A DNA stretch of 64,000 bases from Parashewanella tropica (GCF_004358445.1 NZ_CP037951.1:1971501-2035500), one strand, 5' to 3'. Numbered from the stretch's first letter, positions 8,014 to 16,836 are shown. The notes: generated by a model not told the origin, from the letters alone. A program made the numbers and translations.

Positions 8014-8388
8014 ATGTATCCAGAAGTCAAAGATATAGAACTTGTCGGTAGTTATGAAGCTGCGGCTTTTGCTGGAGGAGGTTATGTTTGGGATGAAGTT
8101 CTTGAATATCGTGTTTGGTGTTACCTTAGTGATGGAGCAAGTGATTTAGTCGAGGGATATGATTATTACTATTCTTTTGAGTCGTTTGAGAGTGCAGAAA
8201 AGTTCTATCTGTCAACTCAAGGCGCACAAGTTCCATTAGCCTTAATTCTTCAAAATGAGTACATAGACGAGCCCGAACATGAGAAATACGTGCATGTAAA
8301 AAAAGCAACGTATTGCAGAATGGCCAGTAGAGTTTTTGTCTCGTCCCAGAAGAACAAAAAATACAATTCCAGATTTTATGTCTCCTAA
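8014..8388 (+). CDS. Hypothetical protein, 124 residues
   Basis: A small soluble protein, acidic and rich in Tyr and aromatic residues (ESFESAEKFYLSTQ, EPEHEKYVHVKKATYCRM). No signal peptide, membrane segment or known motif is seen. It follows the previous small gene by 26 bp, so it may be part of the same transcript. I do not recognise it. Confidence 0.5.
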   Translation: MYPEVKDIELVGSYEAAAFAGGGYVWDEVLEYRVWCYLSDGASDLVEGYDYYYSFESFESAEKFYLSTQGAQVPLALILQNEYIDEPEHEKYVHVKKATYCRMASRVFVSSQKNKKYNSRFYVS

Positions 8389-8477
8389 TGCTCCAGCTAA
8401 CAAATTAGACATAATCAGAGGTGCTGCGTAACGAACTGGATTAGTTCATAACCACTAAAGCAAAATAACGGAACTAT

Positions 8478-8858
8478 ATGTTTGCAAATCTATTTAAGAA
8501 AAACTCTATCCCCAAGATAGCTAGAACCATACCTATTGCTTTAGTTGATGAATTTGACAAGCAAACCTTCTATACGCCAAAGCAAGTAAAAGATGTGTTC
8601 AATAAAGAGTTTAAATACGAACATAACTTAGATTACGCGTACGCGATGTTCTGTACTAAGTCAGATTTTGAAAAGTTGAATCTGAACTCTGATTATCAAG
8701 CCTTGAGAAAAGATATATCAAAATCTTGCTTTGGAAATTGGCCAAGGTTCAATTTTGAGTCTCTGTTGTTTTATGCGAAAAATCGCCAAGGCATGGGAGG
8801 AGAGGGCGGTTTCTTCTCAGATGCTGGCTGTGGCGATGGAGGAGGCGGAGGAGAGTAG
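8478..8858 (+). CDS. Hypothetical protein with Gly-rich C-terminus
   Basis: A 126-residue protein. The first 110 residues look like a compact helical domain (TFYTPKQVKDVFNKEF, NLDYAYAMFCTKSDFEKL). The last 20 are glycine-rich, ending GCGDGGGGGE, a flexible tail. Similar tails occur on small proteins paired with membrane proteins, and here the next gene encodes a six-to-seven-helix membrane protein starting 58 bp later. The pairing suggests a shared function, but none is known to me. Confidence 0.6.
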   Translation: MFANLFKKNSIPKIARTIPIALVDEFDKQTFYTPKQVKDVFNKEFKYEHNLDYAYAMFCTKSDFEKLNLNSDYQALRKDISKSCFGNWPRFNFESLLFYAKNRQGMGGEGGFFSDAGCGDGGGGGE

Positions 8859-8916
8859 GAACATAGAGAGTAAAAAACTGCGAAAACTTCGAGAATTAAT
8901 AGATAAGGATATTGTT

Positions 8917-9570
8917 ATGGACAGCGTTTTTGATAGAAGAGAAACCACAGATAAAATCATCGGTAATTCAGCCTATAACCTGATAATAGGATTAACCTTG
9001 CTGTGGGGATTTGCTGTGAATTGGTTTATGGTTGCCCATATACCAGTGGATTCGATAAGAAGTATTGACCCGATCATATTTTTTATTGGATATTTTGCCT
9101 CATGTTTTTTCGGAATATACCTATTTAACTCTTCCGATAAGCCAATTGTAAGCTTTATTGGCTATAACTTTGTTGTCGTTCCTTTCGGCTTGATCATAAA
9201 TTTGGTTGTTAGCCAATACGATCCTGATTTGGTATTAGAAGCAATAAAAATGACTGGTATGGTCACGTTTGTGATGATGCTACTAGGCACAATGTATCCA
9301 GCCTTTTTCAATAAAATAGCTGGTGGACTAACCATAGCGTTACTGTGTGTCATCATCGTTGAGCTTATTCAAATTTTTATATTCAAAAAACACTACGGGA
9401 TCATGGACTGGATAGTTGCACTTATATTTTGTGGCTACATAGGTTATGACTGGGCGAGGGCGAACGCTATTCCAAAAACAGTTGATAATGCCATTGATAG
9501 TGCAGCCGCTCTTTATATGGATATTATTAACCTCTTCCTACGAATACTGAGAATTCTTGGTCGAAGATAA
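8917..9570 (+). CDS. Bax inhibitor-1 (YccA/US12)-like membrane protein
   Basis: A 217-residue integral membrane protein with about seven hydrophobic segments. The C-terminal region CGYIGYDWARANAIPKTVDN followed by ALYMDIINLFLRILRIL matches the last helices of the Bax inhibitor-1/YccA family, where an acidic residue pair in the pore region is typical. I start it at MDSVFDRRETTDK with TAAGGA nine bases upstream. The open frame extends back to 8731 over the previous gene, but the added residues look like an out-of-frame translation. Members modulate ion leak or interact with membrane proteases; the role here is unknown. Confidence 0.75.
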   Translation: MDSVFDRRETTDKIIGNSAYNLIIGLTLLWGFAVNWFMVAHIPVDSIRSIDPIIFFIGYFASCFFGIYLFNSSDKPIVSFIGYNFVVVPFGLIINLVVSQYDPDLVLEAIKMTGMVTFVMMLLGTMYPAFFNKIAGGLTIALLCVIIVELIQIFIFKKHYGIMDWIVALIFCGYIGYDWARANAIPKTVDNAIDSAAALYMDIINLFLRILRILGRR

Positions 9571-9602
9571 AAAAATTGCTCAGTTACGCTCAAGGATCTT
9601 TT

Positions 9603-10106
9603 ATGAACTCGGCTATTATTTCTGGTCTGATTGGCGGTGTCTTAATCGCCATATTAAATGTCTACACATCAAAAAAGCTTAGAAAGTCGAAAGTCAAAGG
9701 CGAGTTGAAGTTTGGAGCCTTCATTGCATCTTCGAGTTTTCTAAGTATGGCTTTAACAGGAGTGCTGATTGCTGCTTTTTTTTATAACGCTGACGTTTGG
9801 GACAATCCTATAGAGTTTTTAGCAATTACATGTTTAATAATAAAATTTTCTGTTATCGCAATTTATTGCTTTGTTGAGTATTTTAAGGTTCATGGAAAGT
9901 TCGATGAAATTGGCATTCATTTTACAACACCTTGGACGGGGCGAAAGATGGAAACATGGTGCCAATTAGAAAGTGTAAAATTGAACTCTCATGCTAATTG
10001 GTACACCTTAAAGTTTAAATCTGGAAGTGTTATCAGGCTATCATGCTTTTTAACCGGTCATGGTGATGTGATAGATCTCCTTAATAGCAAAGGTTACTTT
10101 GAATAA
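9603..10106 (+). CDS. Membrane protein with C-terminal PH-like domain, hypothetical
   Basis: About 167 residues. Three hydrophobic helices (about residues 3-20, 43-63 and 75-95) are followed by a soluble domain of roughly 65 residues with alternating strands (GIHFTTPWTGRKMETWCQLE, WYTLKFKSGSVIRLS), which resembles small bacterial PH-like modules. The start at 9603 has AAGGA six bases before it. It follows the Bax-inhibitor-like gene by 32 bp and is probably co-transcribed. No function can be assigned. Confidence 0.6.
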   Translation: MNSAIISGLIGGVLIAILNVYTSKKLRKSKVKGELKFGAFIASSSFLSMALTGVLIAAFFYNADVWDNPIEFLAITCLIIKFSVIAIYCFVEYFKVHGKFDEIGIHFTTPWTGRKMETWCQLESVKLNSHANWYTLKFKSGSVIRLSCFLTGHGDVIDLLNSKGYFE

Positions 10107-10223
10107 TAAGAGTTTGAGGGCATACATTGGTAACCATTAAACTATATGGTGTTCAGCTTAAGTTTGTTACGAAATGGTAGGCTTTAATACCAATTCATCG
10201 TAATAAAGTAAAAGAGGCATAGG

Positions 10224-10601
10224 ATGTTTAATGTGAAGGTTTCTATCGCTCCAAGCTCAATTCACGGGATTGGCTTATTTGCAGAACAATCGATCCAAAA
10301 GGGGGAGGTCATATACACAGAGGTTCCGGAGTTGGATTTGCATATAAGCAAGGAACAATTTACTAAATTAGATAAAAATGAGCAGTTCTTTATTGAACAC
10401 TATGGCTTCTTTAATGAAGTAAAAGGGTATTGGCATTTATCTCATGACAATATCCGATTTTGTAATCATGCGACTCAATCCAACATTACATGGAAAGATA
10501 ATGCGTACCTTATCGCTTTAAAGGATATTGCTCAAGGTGAAGAAATCGTTCAAGACTACCGTGAAATGAACTCATACTCCTGTAGGGCACTCAATAATTA
10601 A
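10224..10601 (+). CDS. SET-domain protein
   Basis: A 125-residue compact SET domain. The N-terminal SSIHGIGLFAEQSIQKGEVI is the classical opening (G-x-G-x-x-A, then K-G-E). RFCNHATQSNITW corresponds to the NH motif of the pseudoknot, and GEEIVQDYRE is the 'GEE-x-x-x-DY' motif. SET proteins methylate lysine using S-adenosylmethionine; bacterial stand-alone versions have few known targets. It is monocistronic-looking, with more than 100 bp on either side, inside the accessory run. Confidence 0.8.
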   Translation: MFNVKVSIAPSSIHGIGLFAEQSIQKGEVIYTEVPELDLHISKEQFTKLDKNEQFFIEHYGFFNEVKGYWHLSHDNIRFCNHATQSNITWKDNAYLIALKDIAQGEEIVQDYREMNSYSCRALNN

Positions 10602-10739
10602 TTTTGGGATTAGTGTTCTTACTGCTCAGAATAGTTCAATATCTTATGCTGCTTGCCCAGTAGCTTACTTCGAGATAGTTTATCGAAAGTATTTGTCAGA
10701 TACTAAGAATTGAAACTTAAATGGATATAAGTCGTTAAT

Positions 10740-11441
10740 ATGAAAAAGATTCCACTTGCTATATTTTTACTGTTATTTTCTACTTTTTCGTTTGCCAATA
10801 GTTGTGTGATCCTTTTACACGGATTAGCAAAGTCGGAGCGTGATATGAGGAAACTTGATGAGGCATTAGTTAAAGAAGGTTTTGTAACTGTCAACTTTGA
10901 CTACGATTCTAGAAATTTTCCTATAGAAACGCTTTCATTAAACGTCGTTCCTTCGGCCATAGAGCAATGCCCCAAAGGAGCAAAAATAAATTTTGTCACT
11001 CATTCAATGGGGGGCATTGTCGTTCGAACTTACCTAGCAGATCACAAAATAGATAATCTGGGTCGAGTGGTTATGCTAGGTCCACCAAATCAAGGAAGTG
11101 AAGTGGTGGATACCTATAAAAATGTCCCTGGCTTTAAACAAATAGGAGGACCTGCTGGTCTACAGTTAGGTACCGGAAAAATGTCGGTTCCTAACAGCAT
11201 TGGAGCTGCTGAGTTCGATGTTGGTGTTATAGCTGGAACTCGAAGTATCAATCTTATTCTTTCCAAATTTCTGCCGGGTAAAGATGATGGGAAAGTCACT
11301 GTTGAACGTACAAAACTTAAAGGGATGAATGATCATATTTCAATGCCTGTTACTCATCCATTCATGATGAAAAACAAAAAGGTGATCAAGCAGGTTATCT
11401 ATTATTTGAAGAACGGTTATTTTTATCGGGAAAGTAAATAA
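10740..11441 (+). CDS. Secreted alpha/beta hydrolase (lipase/PGAP1-like)
   Basis: A 233-residue protein with a signal peptide (MKKIPLAIFLLLFSTFSFA, cleavage after about residue 19). The hydrolase features are CVILLHGLAKSERDM (oxyanion loop), THSMGGIV with catalytic Ser89, and a late His, probably in MNDHISMPVTHP. The fold is that of small lipases and PGAP1-like esterases. It likely acts on an ester in the periplasm or outside the cell. The next gene starts 41 bp later. Confidence 0.78.
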   Translation: MKKIPLAIFLLLFSTFSFANSCVILLHGLAKSERDMRKLDEALVKEGFVTVNFDYDSRNFPIETLSLNVVPSAIEQCPKGAKINFVTHSMGGIVVRTYLADHKIDNLGRVVMLGPPNQGSEVVDTYKNVPGFKQIGGPAGLQLGTGKMSVPNSIGAAEFDVGVIAGTRSINLILSKFLPGKDDGKVTVERTKLKGMNDHISMPVTHPFMMKNKKVIKQVIYYLKNGYFYRESK

Positions 11442-11482
11442 AGCTTCCGCGGGATAAAATCAGATGGGGTTTAGGGAATTCA

Positions 11483-11914
11483 ATGCAAAGGAATAATTTA
11501 CTTGTTATTGCGGGCTGGCTAAGTATTATAGCTGCGCTTTTACATATCAGTTGTATTTTCGGTGGGCCTGATTGGTATCGTTTTTTTGGTGCTGGCGAAA
11601 AAATGGCTCAAATGGCTGCAGCTGGGGATCCTTATCCAACAATTGCAACGCTTATTATCTCGGCAATTCTTGGTGTTTGGGGGCTTTACGCTTTTTCTGG
11701 TGTAGGGGTAATTATTAAACTGCCTCTCCTCAAAACATGTCTCGTTTTAATTACGACTGTTTATTTAGTTCGTGGAATCGCAGGTTTGATATTGCCATTC
11801 GTGACTACTAGCCCAAATATTCATCATAACTCGATTACATTTTGGATGGTGAGTTCAATCATTTGCTGTATCTATGGGATATTTTATTTTTTAGGAACTA
11901 AACGGCTCTTTTAG
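11483..11914 (+). CDS. Four-helix membrane protein, hypothetical
   Basis: A 143-residue protein with four hydrophobic segments, at about residues 6-25, 50-75, 80-105 and 115-138. The first loop contains GGPDWYRFFGAGEKMAQMA. I recall similar small four-helix proteins in many proteobacteria annotated only as hypothetical. It lies between the secreted hydrolase and a lipoprotein gene that begins 8 bp after its stop, so all three envelope genes may be co-transcribed. Confidence 0.6.
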   Translation: MQRNNLLVIAGWLSIIAALLHISCIFGGPDWYRFFGAGEKMAQMAAAGDPYPTIATLIISAILGVWGLYAFSGVGVIIKLPLLKTCLVLITTVYLVRGIAGLILPFVTTSPNIHHNSITFWMVSSIICCIYGIFYFLGTKRLF

Positions 11915-11922
11915 GTATTTGC

Positions 11923-12573
11923 ATGATTTCATCAAAAAAGATCAGCTTATTTAGTATTTGTCTCGGAACTATTCTTAGTGGATGTTCGACTAGTTACAAT
12001 GAGACAATTGTAACCGCTTCTGGCCTCACAAAAGGTGAATATCGTCAAATTGGTTTTTCAAGTCAATGGGAGATAAACTCTCTAATTGATATTAACCATG
12101 ATATATCTATACGAATTCTACCTAGCTCTTGGATATCACTTACACATAATCGAGAATATTGCCCTAAAGATAATAGTGTTTTCTATGTGATGTTGTGGTC
12201 GCAGTCAGGGCTAACTATTGATGTATCAAGTTCTTTTTTTGAAACATCAACAAAAAGAGTTCCTATCTCTCAAGTTAAAATAGCAGAAACAAATAAGGTC
12301 ATTTACTCTACTAAGCAGGATATTTCTGCAATTTCAATTAAAAAAAGTAAATATACGCAGCATGAGCTACAGGCTTTTTGGAAAGAAAATAATTATAAGA
12401 AAATGAGACTTGATGATTCAAGGCTGTATTTAGAGATTCAAACTACCGAGTTTGTTGGGTGTCCTATGGATAAATATAAATTATTTTTGACATTTGGTGA
12501 TAAAGAATCAGGGGAAACATTTACAAACACCTTATATTTCTATCCTGTTGAATTCGAAAGTTTCAGTGGATAA
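11923..12573 (+). CDS. Lipoprotein, hypothetical
   Basis: A 216-residue protein with a lipoprotein signal (MISSKKISLFSICLGTILSG then Cys; lipobox LSGC). The mature part is beta-rich and has no motif that I recognise. It probably sits on an outer or inner membrane leaflet facing the periplasm. It begins eight bases after the previous membrane-protein gene. Confidence 0.7.
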   Translation: MISSKKISLFSICLGTILSGCSTSYNETIVTASGLTKGEYRQIGFSSQWEINSLIDINHDISIRILPSSWISLTHNREYCPKDNSVFYVMLWSQSGLTIDVSSSFFETSTKRVPISQVKIAETNKVIYSTKQDISAISIKKSKYTQHELQAFWKENNYKKMRLDDSRLYLEIQTTEFVGCPMDKYKLFLTFGDKESGETFTNTLYFYPVEFESFSG

Positions 12574-12664
12574 TTTTGTAAGCGATAAACCAGAGCTCTA
12601 TAAAAAGTTAAGAAATCGACCTAAATCACCAGTAGCGCATGGATTGCATAAGAAGCTTGCTTAG
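12566..12664 (+). CDS. Possible 32-residue basic peptide
   Basis: A GTG-initiated frame overlapping the last eight bases of the lipoprotein gene. It encodes a basic peptide beginning DNFVSDKPELYKKLRNRP and ending AHGLHKKLA, and its stop directly abuts the 3' end of the convergent 1039-residue gene. The overlap fits translational coupling, and the composition (9 Lys/Arg) looks protein-like rather than random. It could also be the remnant of a longer gene. No homolog comes to mind, so this is a weak call. Confidence 0.3.
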   Translation: MDNFVSDKPELYKKLRNRPKSPVAHGLHKKLA

Positions 12665-15600
12665 TTAGACTTGTGATTCGTATTTCCCTAGTTCTTCACT
12701 AATCTTAGCTGCAGTATCAGCCGGTAATTGGCTTAATAAATTCGCTCTATAGTGCTGATTAAGCATGCTGGCTAAGTTTGTTAATTGCTGTAGATTGAGT
12801 TGTTTGGCCCCAGTTGTCCGTGTCGCACGAGCAATTATTGTTTGTTGCAAGTCGTCAGCGTCTTCACCAAAACTGTCCATTATGAATTGTGCTCTAACTT
12901 GCGTTTCTAGTGCCATTACCATCTGTAAGGCTTTGAATTCTGATTTATTTTCCTTTAAGTAAGCCAAGTATTCCTGTTTTTGCTCTAACGAAAGGGCTTT
13001 AGCCAGTTCTGCTTTATATAGAGGCTCTTCTGAAGAAAAATATTCAAATAAAAATTCATTATTTACATGTTTAATAAGCAATTCTTTAGCTTTACTGGGT
13101 TGGTAGGGATAAAGTTGCTCTATGGTTGTCCATGGCACTTGCACACAGGCTTTTGCAAAGTCATCACCTAAGATTTGCGCTAAATAGTTTAAATCCCAGC
13201 CAGTTAACATATCAGGTAACATTGTAATAATAGCGGTTGCTTGTGCTTTAATATTTGCTAGTCGTTCAGAGTTTCCAGCAGCATCATCTTGAAATTCGCT
13301 TGCTAGTCGTTGCGTGAATAGACCCAATATCCTTTTTGCGCTTTCAGATGTTTCTGATTGCTTAAATACAGATATAGCCTCATCAACAGGTATTGAACGT
13401 AGCAATTGAAGTTTCCTACTTGAAATAACATTAGTAATGCTTTTATTCGTCGATATCAAAATAGCTTTGGCGTCAGTGGGCATTAGAATGAAACACTCGA
13501 GCATTAAATCTTTGCCGTCAGTTTGTAGTGATTGAACATGCTCAATTAACTCTACTGCATTTTTAATTAACCGCTGATGCTGTTCCGGTGCAGAATTGTT
13601 AAGAGCTAATTGCAGAGCACTTACGATTCGTGTAGGGCTTGGTTTACGACTTTCAGTAAAAACTCGTTTCACCGCTAAAGAAAATCGTTTCTGCTTAGAT
13701 TCAGGAGATGCTAATAGACCAGCCAGACTTCCTTCCATGTCATAAAGTGCATCAGTAAAAACCGAATTGTCTTCATCGTATCTTTTAGCTCTTTGTTCAT
13801 CTTCTGGGATTGCTTTATCGAAATCTCGGTCGCTAAATACTAATAATCGCTGGGCAATCAAAAAACCTGCTGATGGTTTTTGTTCGAGTTGCAAGCAACT
13901 ATAAATAGCTAGCAATAAACGAAAGTCATCACTTTTCACCTGCTCTATATCAGCTTGTAACTCTACATTAAAAGTTATTACTCCTCGCAAGGCCGCGAAA
14001 TCGAGAACATTTGCTTTTATATAATCATACATGGTTGGATGTGAAAGAACGTATTTATATAACGTGTTTATGATTTGCTGTTTTACTTGCCCACTGGAAT
14101 ATTCAAGTAAGATGGATAGCGTCAAGTTACTCATCCTTCTGGTGTCTCTGTCTGCGATATCATCGACTACAAGTTTCACCAGCTCTTCAATTTCCGATGG
14201 ATGCTTAGCTGATAATTGTGGTGTGACTTCTGACAACGTTTTCAAAATAGAGGGAATTTTTACGCCAAAATGGCGAACTCTCTCTAGCTCAGAGGCGTTA
14301 TCAGACAAACCAATACAGAGATGAGTAGCACGAGGCATCCATCTTAAACAGTATGTTCCTTGAGTTCTTGATTCATTTATTAGTAAATAACTTAGACATT
14401 GTTTCCATTCATCTTTGGCTTGCTCACGCCTTGAATTAATAGCTTTTTGCACTGGTGGTAGTATATATTCTGCCCATGTTTTTCTTATTCTTTCCTCTCT
14501 AGACAACTCAGGTTCACAAATTAAAGCATCATTTTGTTTCAACATATGAATGACTACTGTAATACTCACTACGCCAGGGATGTGCTCGTTCAGCACCGAT
14601 ATCAGCACGCAAGCCTTCAGAATATCTGATTCAATCAGTTGAAGTAAATATGAATCTAGCTTGCTATCTTTCTTTAACATTTCCCAAACCAAAGGTGGTA
14701 ATCTTTTGCAAGCCGATTTAATAACTTCAGTTGAAGCCTGTCGTAAAACCATCACTTTAAAACAGGCTCTTACCACCTCTGATGATGAATCATGAGGCAT
14801 TTTAATTAAGAGCGATACTATGCTTTCGGCTTTTAGGTGTTTATGTTGAAGTAATGTCGTTATTGTCCCGTCATTTATGATGCGAGTAATGCCTGCAGGG
14901 CCGAGAATATCAAGTAAATGATTTAGCTGACATTCAGCTTTTAAGTTGATAAAACTTGTAATGAAGTCTGCTGAGGAGATTAGAGGACTAATTCTCTCAA
15001 AGTATGGCTGTTGCTTGTGAGTTGGTAATGTTCGTACCAAAAAAACTAATTTTTGAGGATCATTTAAAGCGAGTGAAACCATTTTTGAATCTGAAAAGAT
15101 AAAGTCAGCTTCAGGGGCCATGACGACGTCTACTTGATCTATTTCTGCATCGTCTTGCTTAGTGGTAACTTCAGCTTGAACAACATCCTCATGCTCTGGA
15201 TTAGCGGTAACTTCAGTTTGATCAACATCATCACGCGCTGACTTAGTTGTATCTTCTATTTGCTCAACATCTTCAGGTTGATTGAAAACGTCAAGTTTAA
15301 CCATTCCCTCAAAAGTAAAACTGTCATCTTCAATCGTATCTTGTTGAGTGGGAAACTCTTCACAAGTCTCTTGCTGAGTCGATGGTTCTAGCTGATCACG
15401 GAAATAAAGGAATTCACGCATAATCATGGCGGCTTGTTTGGCGGAAGCATCGGTGACTATTGTCCAAAATTGTTCATTTTGAGCAGCCAGAGTTTGGTTT
15501 TTCAACCAAGATAATTCTTGAGTGTCGCTTTTTACTAATATCTGTTGTAAAGCAACAGAACAGACTTCAGTTGGCACTGCTTTTGCTGTTACCCAGATGC

Positions 15601-15784
15601 CAAATATTTCTACAACACGTATACCTTTGCCGTCAAGCGGATTACCAGTTACTTTAAACTTGTGCTTCACACCGTCACTCGATTTACAACTAACTGTAAC
15701 AACACCGTTATTGTACAACTCCTTTTCATTCTCTTTAGTCCAAAAAGAGTGTTCTACTGTTAAGTTTGAGCCGCCAACTGCCAT
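12665..15784 (-). CDS. Large hypothetical alpha-helical protein with acidic tandem repeats
   Basis: A 1039-residue protein I do not recognise. Three parts can be seen. Residues 1-130 form a beta-rich N-terminal domain (VVTVSCKSSDGVKHKFKVTG, IRVVEIFGIWV). Residues about 135-230 are an acidic, low-complexity linker holding four copies of a 14-residue repeat. From about 230 to the end it is almost entirely helical with paired helices (NDPQKLVFLVRTLPTHKQQP, KLVVDDIADRDTRRMSNLTL), resembling HEAT/armadillo-type solenoids. No signal peptide or membrane segment is present, so it is likely a large cytoplasmic scaffold. It stands alone on the minus strand between plus-strand accessory genes. Confidence 0.6.
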   Translation of the reverse strand: MAVGGSNLTVEHSFWTKENEKELYNNGVVTVSCKSSDGVKHKFKVTGNPLDGKGIRVVEIFGIWVTAKAVPTEVCSVALQQILVKSDTQELSWLKNQTLAAQNEQFWTIVTDASAKQAAMIMREFLYFRDQLEPSTQQETCEEFPTQQDTIEDDSFTFEGMVKLDVFNQPEDVEQIEDTTKSARDDVDQTEVTANPEHEDVVQAEVTTKQDDAEIDQVDVVMAPEADFIFSDSKMVSLALNDPQKLVFLVRTLPTHKQQPYFERISPLISSADFITSFINLKAECQLNHLLDILGPAGITRIINDGTITTLLQHKHLKAESIVSLLIKMPHDSSSEVVRACFKVMVLRQASTEVIKSACKRLPPLVWEMLKKDSKLDSYLLQLIESDILKACVLISVLNEHIPGVVSITVVIHMLKQNDALICEPELSREERIRKTWAEYILPPVQKAINSRREQAKDEWKQCLSYLLINESRTQGTYCLRWMPRATHLCIGLSDNASELERVRHFGVKIPSILKTLSEVTPQLSAKHPSEIEELVKLVVDDIADRDTRRMSNLTLSILLEYSSGQVKQQIINTLYKYVLSHPTMYDYIKANVLDFAALRGVITFNVELQADIEQVKSDDFRLLLAIYSCLQLEQKPSAGFLIAQRLLVFSDRDFDKAIPEDEQRAKRYDEDNSVFTDALYDMEGSLAGLLASPESKQKRFSLAVKRVFTESRKPSPTRIVSALQLALNNSAPEQHQRLIKNAVELIEHVQSLQTDGKDLMLECFILMPTDAKAILISTNKSITNVISSRKLQLLRSIPVDEAISVFKQSETSESAKRILGLFTQRLASEFQDDAAGNSERLANIKAQATAIITMLPDMLTGWDLNYLAQILGDDFAKACVQVPWTTIEQLYPYQPSKAKELLIKHVNNEFLFEYFSSEEPLYKAELAKALSLEQKQEYLAYLKENKSEFKALQMVMALETQVRAQFIMDSFGEDADDLQQTIIARATRTTGAKQLNLQQLTNLASMLNQHYRANLLSQLPADTAAKISEELGKYESQV
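15104..15271 (-). repeat. Four tandem 14-residue (42-bp) repeats in the large helical protein
   Basis: Residues 172-227 of the 1039-residue protein read as four units: DVEQIEDTTKSARD, DVDQTEVTANPEHE, DVVQAEVTTKQDDA and EIDQVDVVMAPEAD. The shared pattern is acidic-V/I-x-Q-x-E/D-V/D-T. The units have diverged, so they are probably maintained as a charged spacer rather than by very recent duplication. Confidence 0.75.
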
Positions 15785-16132
15785 AGTTTACTCACGTTAA
15801 TACTTTAAAATTAATTCAATAGCTTAAGTTTTGTAAACATGTCAGTGTTTAGCAATAACAGTGAATTAAAATTAATTCAGCAGTAAGAAAGTGTGCATGA
15901 AATTACAAATATCTGAAATAAATTTTAAAGGTATAGGTTTGTGTTCTACACCTTGTAAGCACTTAGACTAAGGGGAAAAGCTACTGCAGGAATCATTGGC
16001 GACTTTTTTGGAGCAGAAATGGTAGGCTGTATTCTCCTTGTGAGTTAATATTGTGGCAAAACTAATGGGAAGTTCAGTGCTGCTATGGAAAACCATACAT
16101 TGGCTCCTTTGTCATTAGTTATGGAGTCGTAA
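15785..16132. other. Intergenic region between divergent genes
   Basis: About 350 bases separating the large minus-strand gene from the small membrane protein gene. It must carry the promoters for both. A 24-codon frame from 15897 has no clear ribosome site, and I do not call it. I see no strong hairpin or known operator. Confidence 0.4.
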
Positions 16133-16390
16133 ATGAGGTTTCGTTATTTTATTTGCCTAATCATGGGTATTATTTTTACTTTCTTAGGGATATTTATTGG
16201 TCTTCAAATCTCACCTATGGTCGGAACTATTATATTGTTTCCATTAATTGCCATTTCCTGGTTGTTTGGAGGAGGGGGATTTCTTGATTTACCATTTTCA
16301 ATCCTCGTAATTCTTTTCGTTATCACAAGCTTTATTTGGGCTGTAATGTTTTATGCGCTTTCACTCAAATTAAAAATCTACACACAATAA
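16133..16390 (+). CDS. Small membrane protein, hypothetical
   Basis: An 85-residue protein with two or three hydrophobic segments (CLIMGIIFTFLGIFIGLQIS, IILFPLIAISWLFG, ILVILFVITSFIWAVMFYAL). A GGAG ribosome site lies eight bases before its ATG. It is followed 23 bp later by a secreted-protein gene and is likely co-transcribed with it. Function unknown. Confidence 0.6.
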   Translation: MRFRYFICLIMGIIFTFLGIFIGLQISPMVGTIILFPLIAISWLFGGGGFLDLPFSILVILFVITSFIWAVMFYALSLKLKIYTQ

Positions 16391-16413
16391 CTTATTATAT
16401 ACATGGAGTATCA

Positions 16414-16836
16414 ATGAAAAAGTTAACTATCGGCACTATTCTCTTTGCATCAGCCTTTTCTATTCAAGCCAGTCCGATACCGAATTCCCTTGCAGCAGGT
16501 TTTAAAGCCTATTCATCTGACGGTCCTAGAAGTGCTATTCAGTCTTGGGTAAAAGGCGGAGCAATGGAAAATAACTTAGACGCTTTATCGCAAGCGAATA
16601 GGTTCCGTCAAATTGAAGATTATTACGGAAAGTATCAAGGTTTTGAAATTGTCAAAAGCAATAAAATCAGCTCTAAATCTAGTGTGTACCTTGTCACTAT
16701 TAACTACAAAAAAGGAATACTATATTCTAAGTTTTTTACTTACCGAAATAACAAAAATAAAGAGATTGTCACAAGCTTCAAGTTTCATACCGAGGCTGAA
16801 ATGGTGTGGCCAAAATATCTAATTTATGGGCAATAA
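16414..16836 (+). CDS. Secreted protein, hypothetical
   Basis: About 140 residues with a signal peptide (MKKLTIGTILFASAFSIQA, cleavage near residue 19-20). The mature part shows a helical opening (SLAAGFKAYSSDGPRSAIQS) and then beta strands (SSVYLVTINYKKGILYSKFF). The layout resembles small periplasmic proteins that test a 'scalar' value such as DUF4864-type domains, but I cannot assign a family. I start it at the Met of MKKLTIG, with GGAG nine bases before it. The frame is open further upstream but overlaps the previous gene. Confidence 0.65.
   Translation: MKKLTIGTILFASAFSIQASPIPNSLAAGFKAYSSDGPRSAIQSWVKGGAMENNLDALSQANRFRQIEDYYGKYQGFEIVKSNKISSKSSVYLVTINYKKGILYSKFFTYRNNKNKEIVTSFKFHTEAEMVWPKYLIYGQ

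Noticed and set aside
8731-8916. Extended N-terminus of the Bax-inhibitor-like protein
   Set aside because: The extra residues overlap the previous gene in another frame and do not resemble the family; the start at 8917 has a ribosome site.
5855-10223. Integron attC sites between the accessory genes
   Set aside because: Fragments such as GCTAACAAAT (near 8393) and GCGTTAATC (near 5865) recall attC ends, but I found no matching pairs with the expected inverted structure, and no integron integrase is nearby.
15897-15971. 24-codon frame in the gap after the large helical protein gene
   Set aside because: No ribosome site and no recognisable pattern; too short to support.
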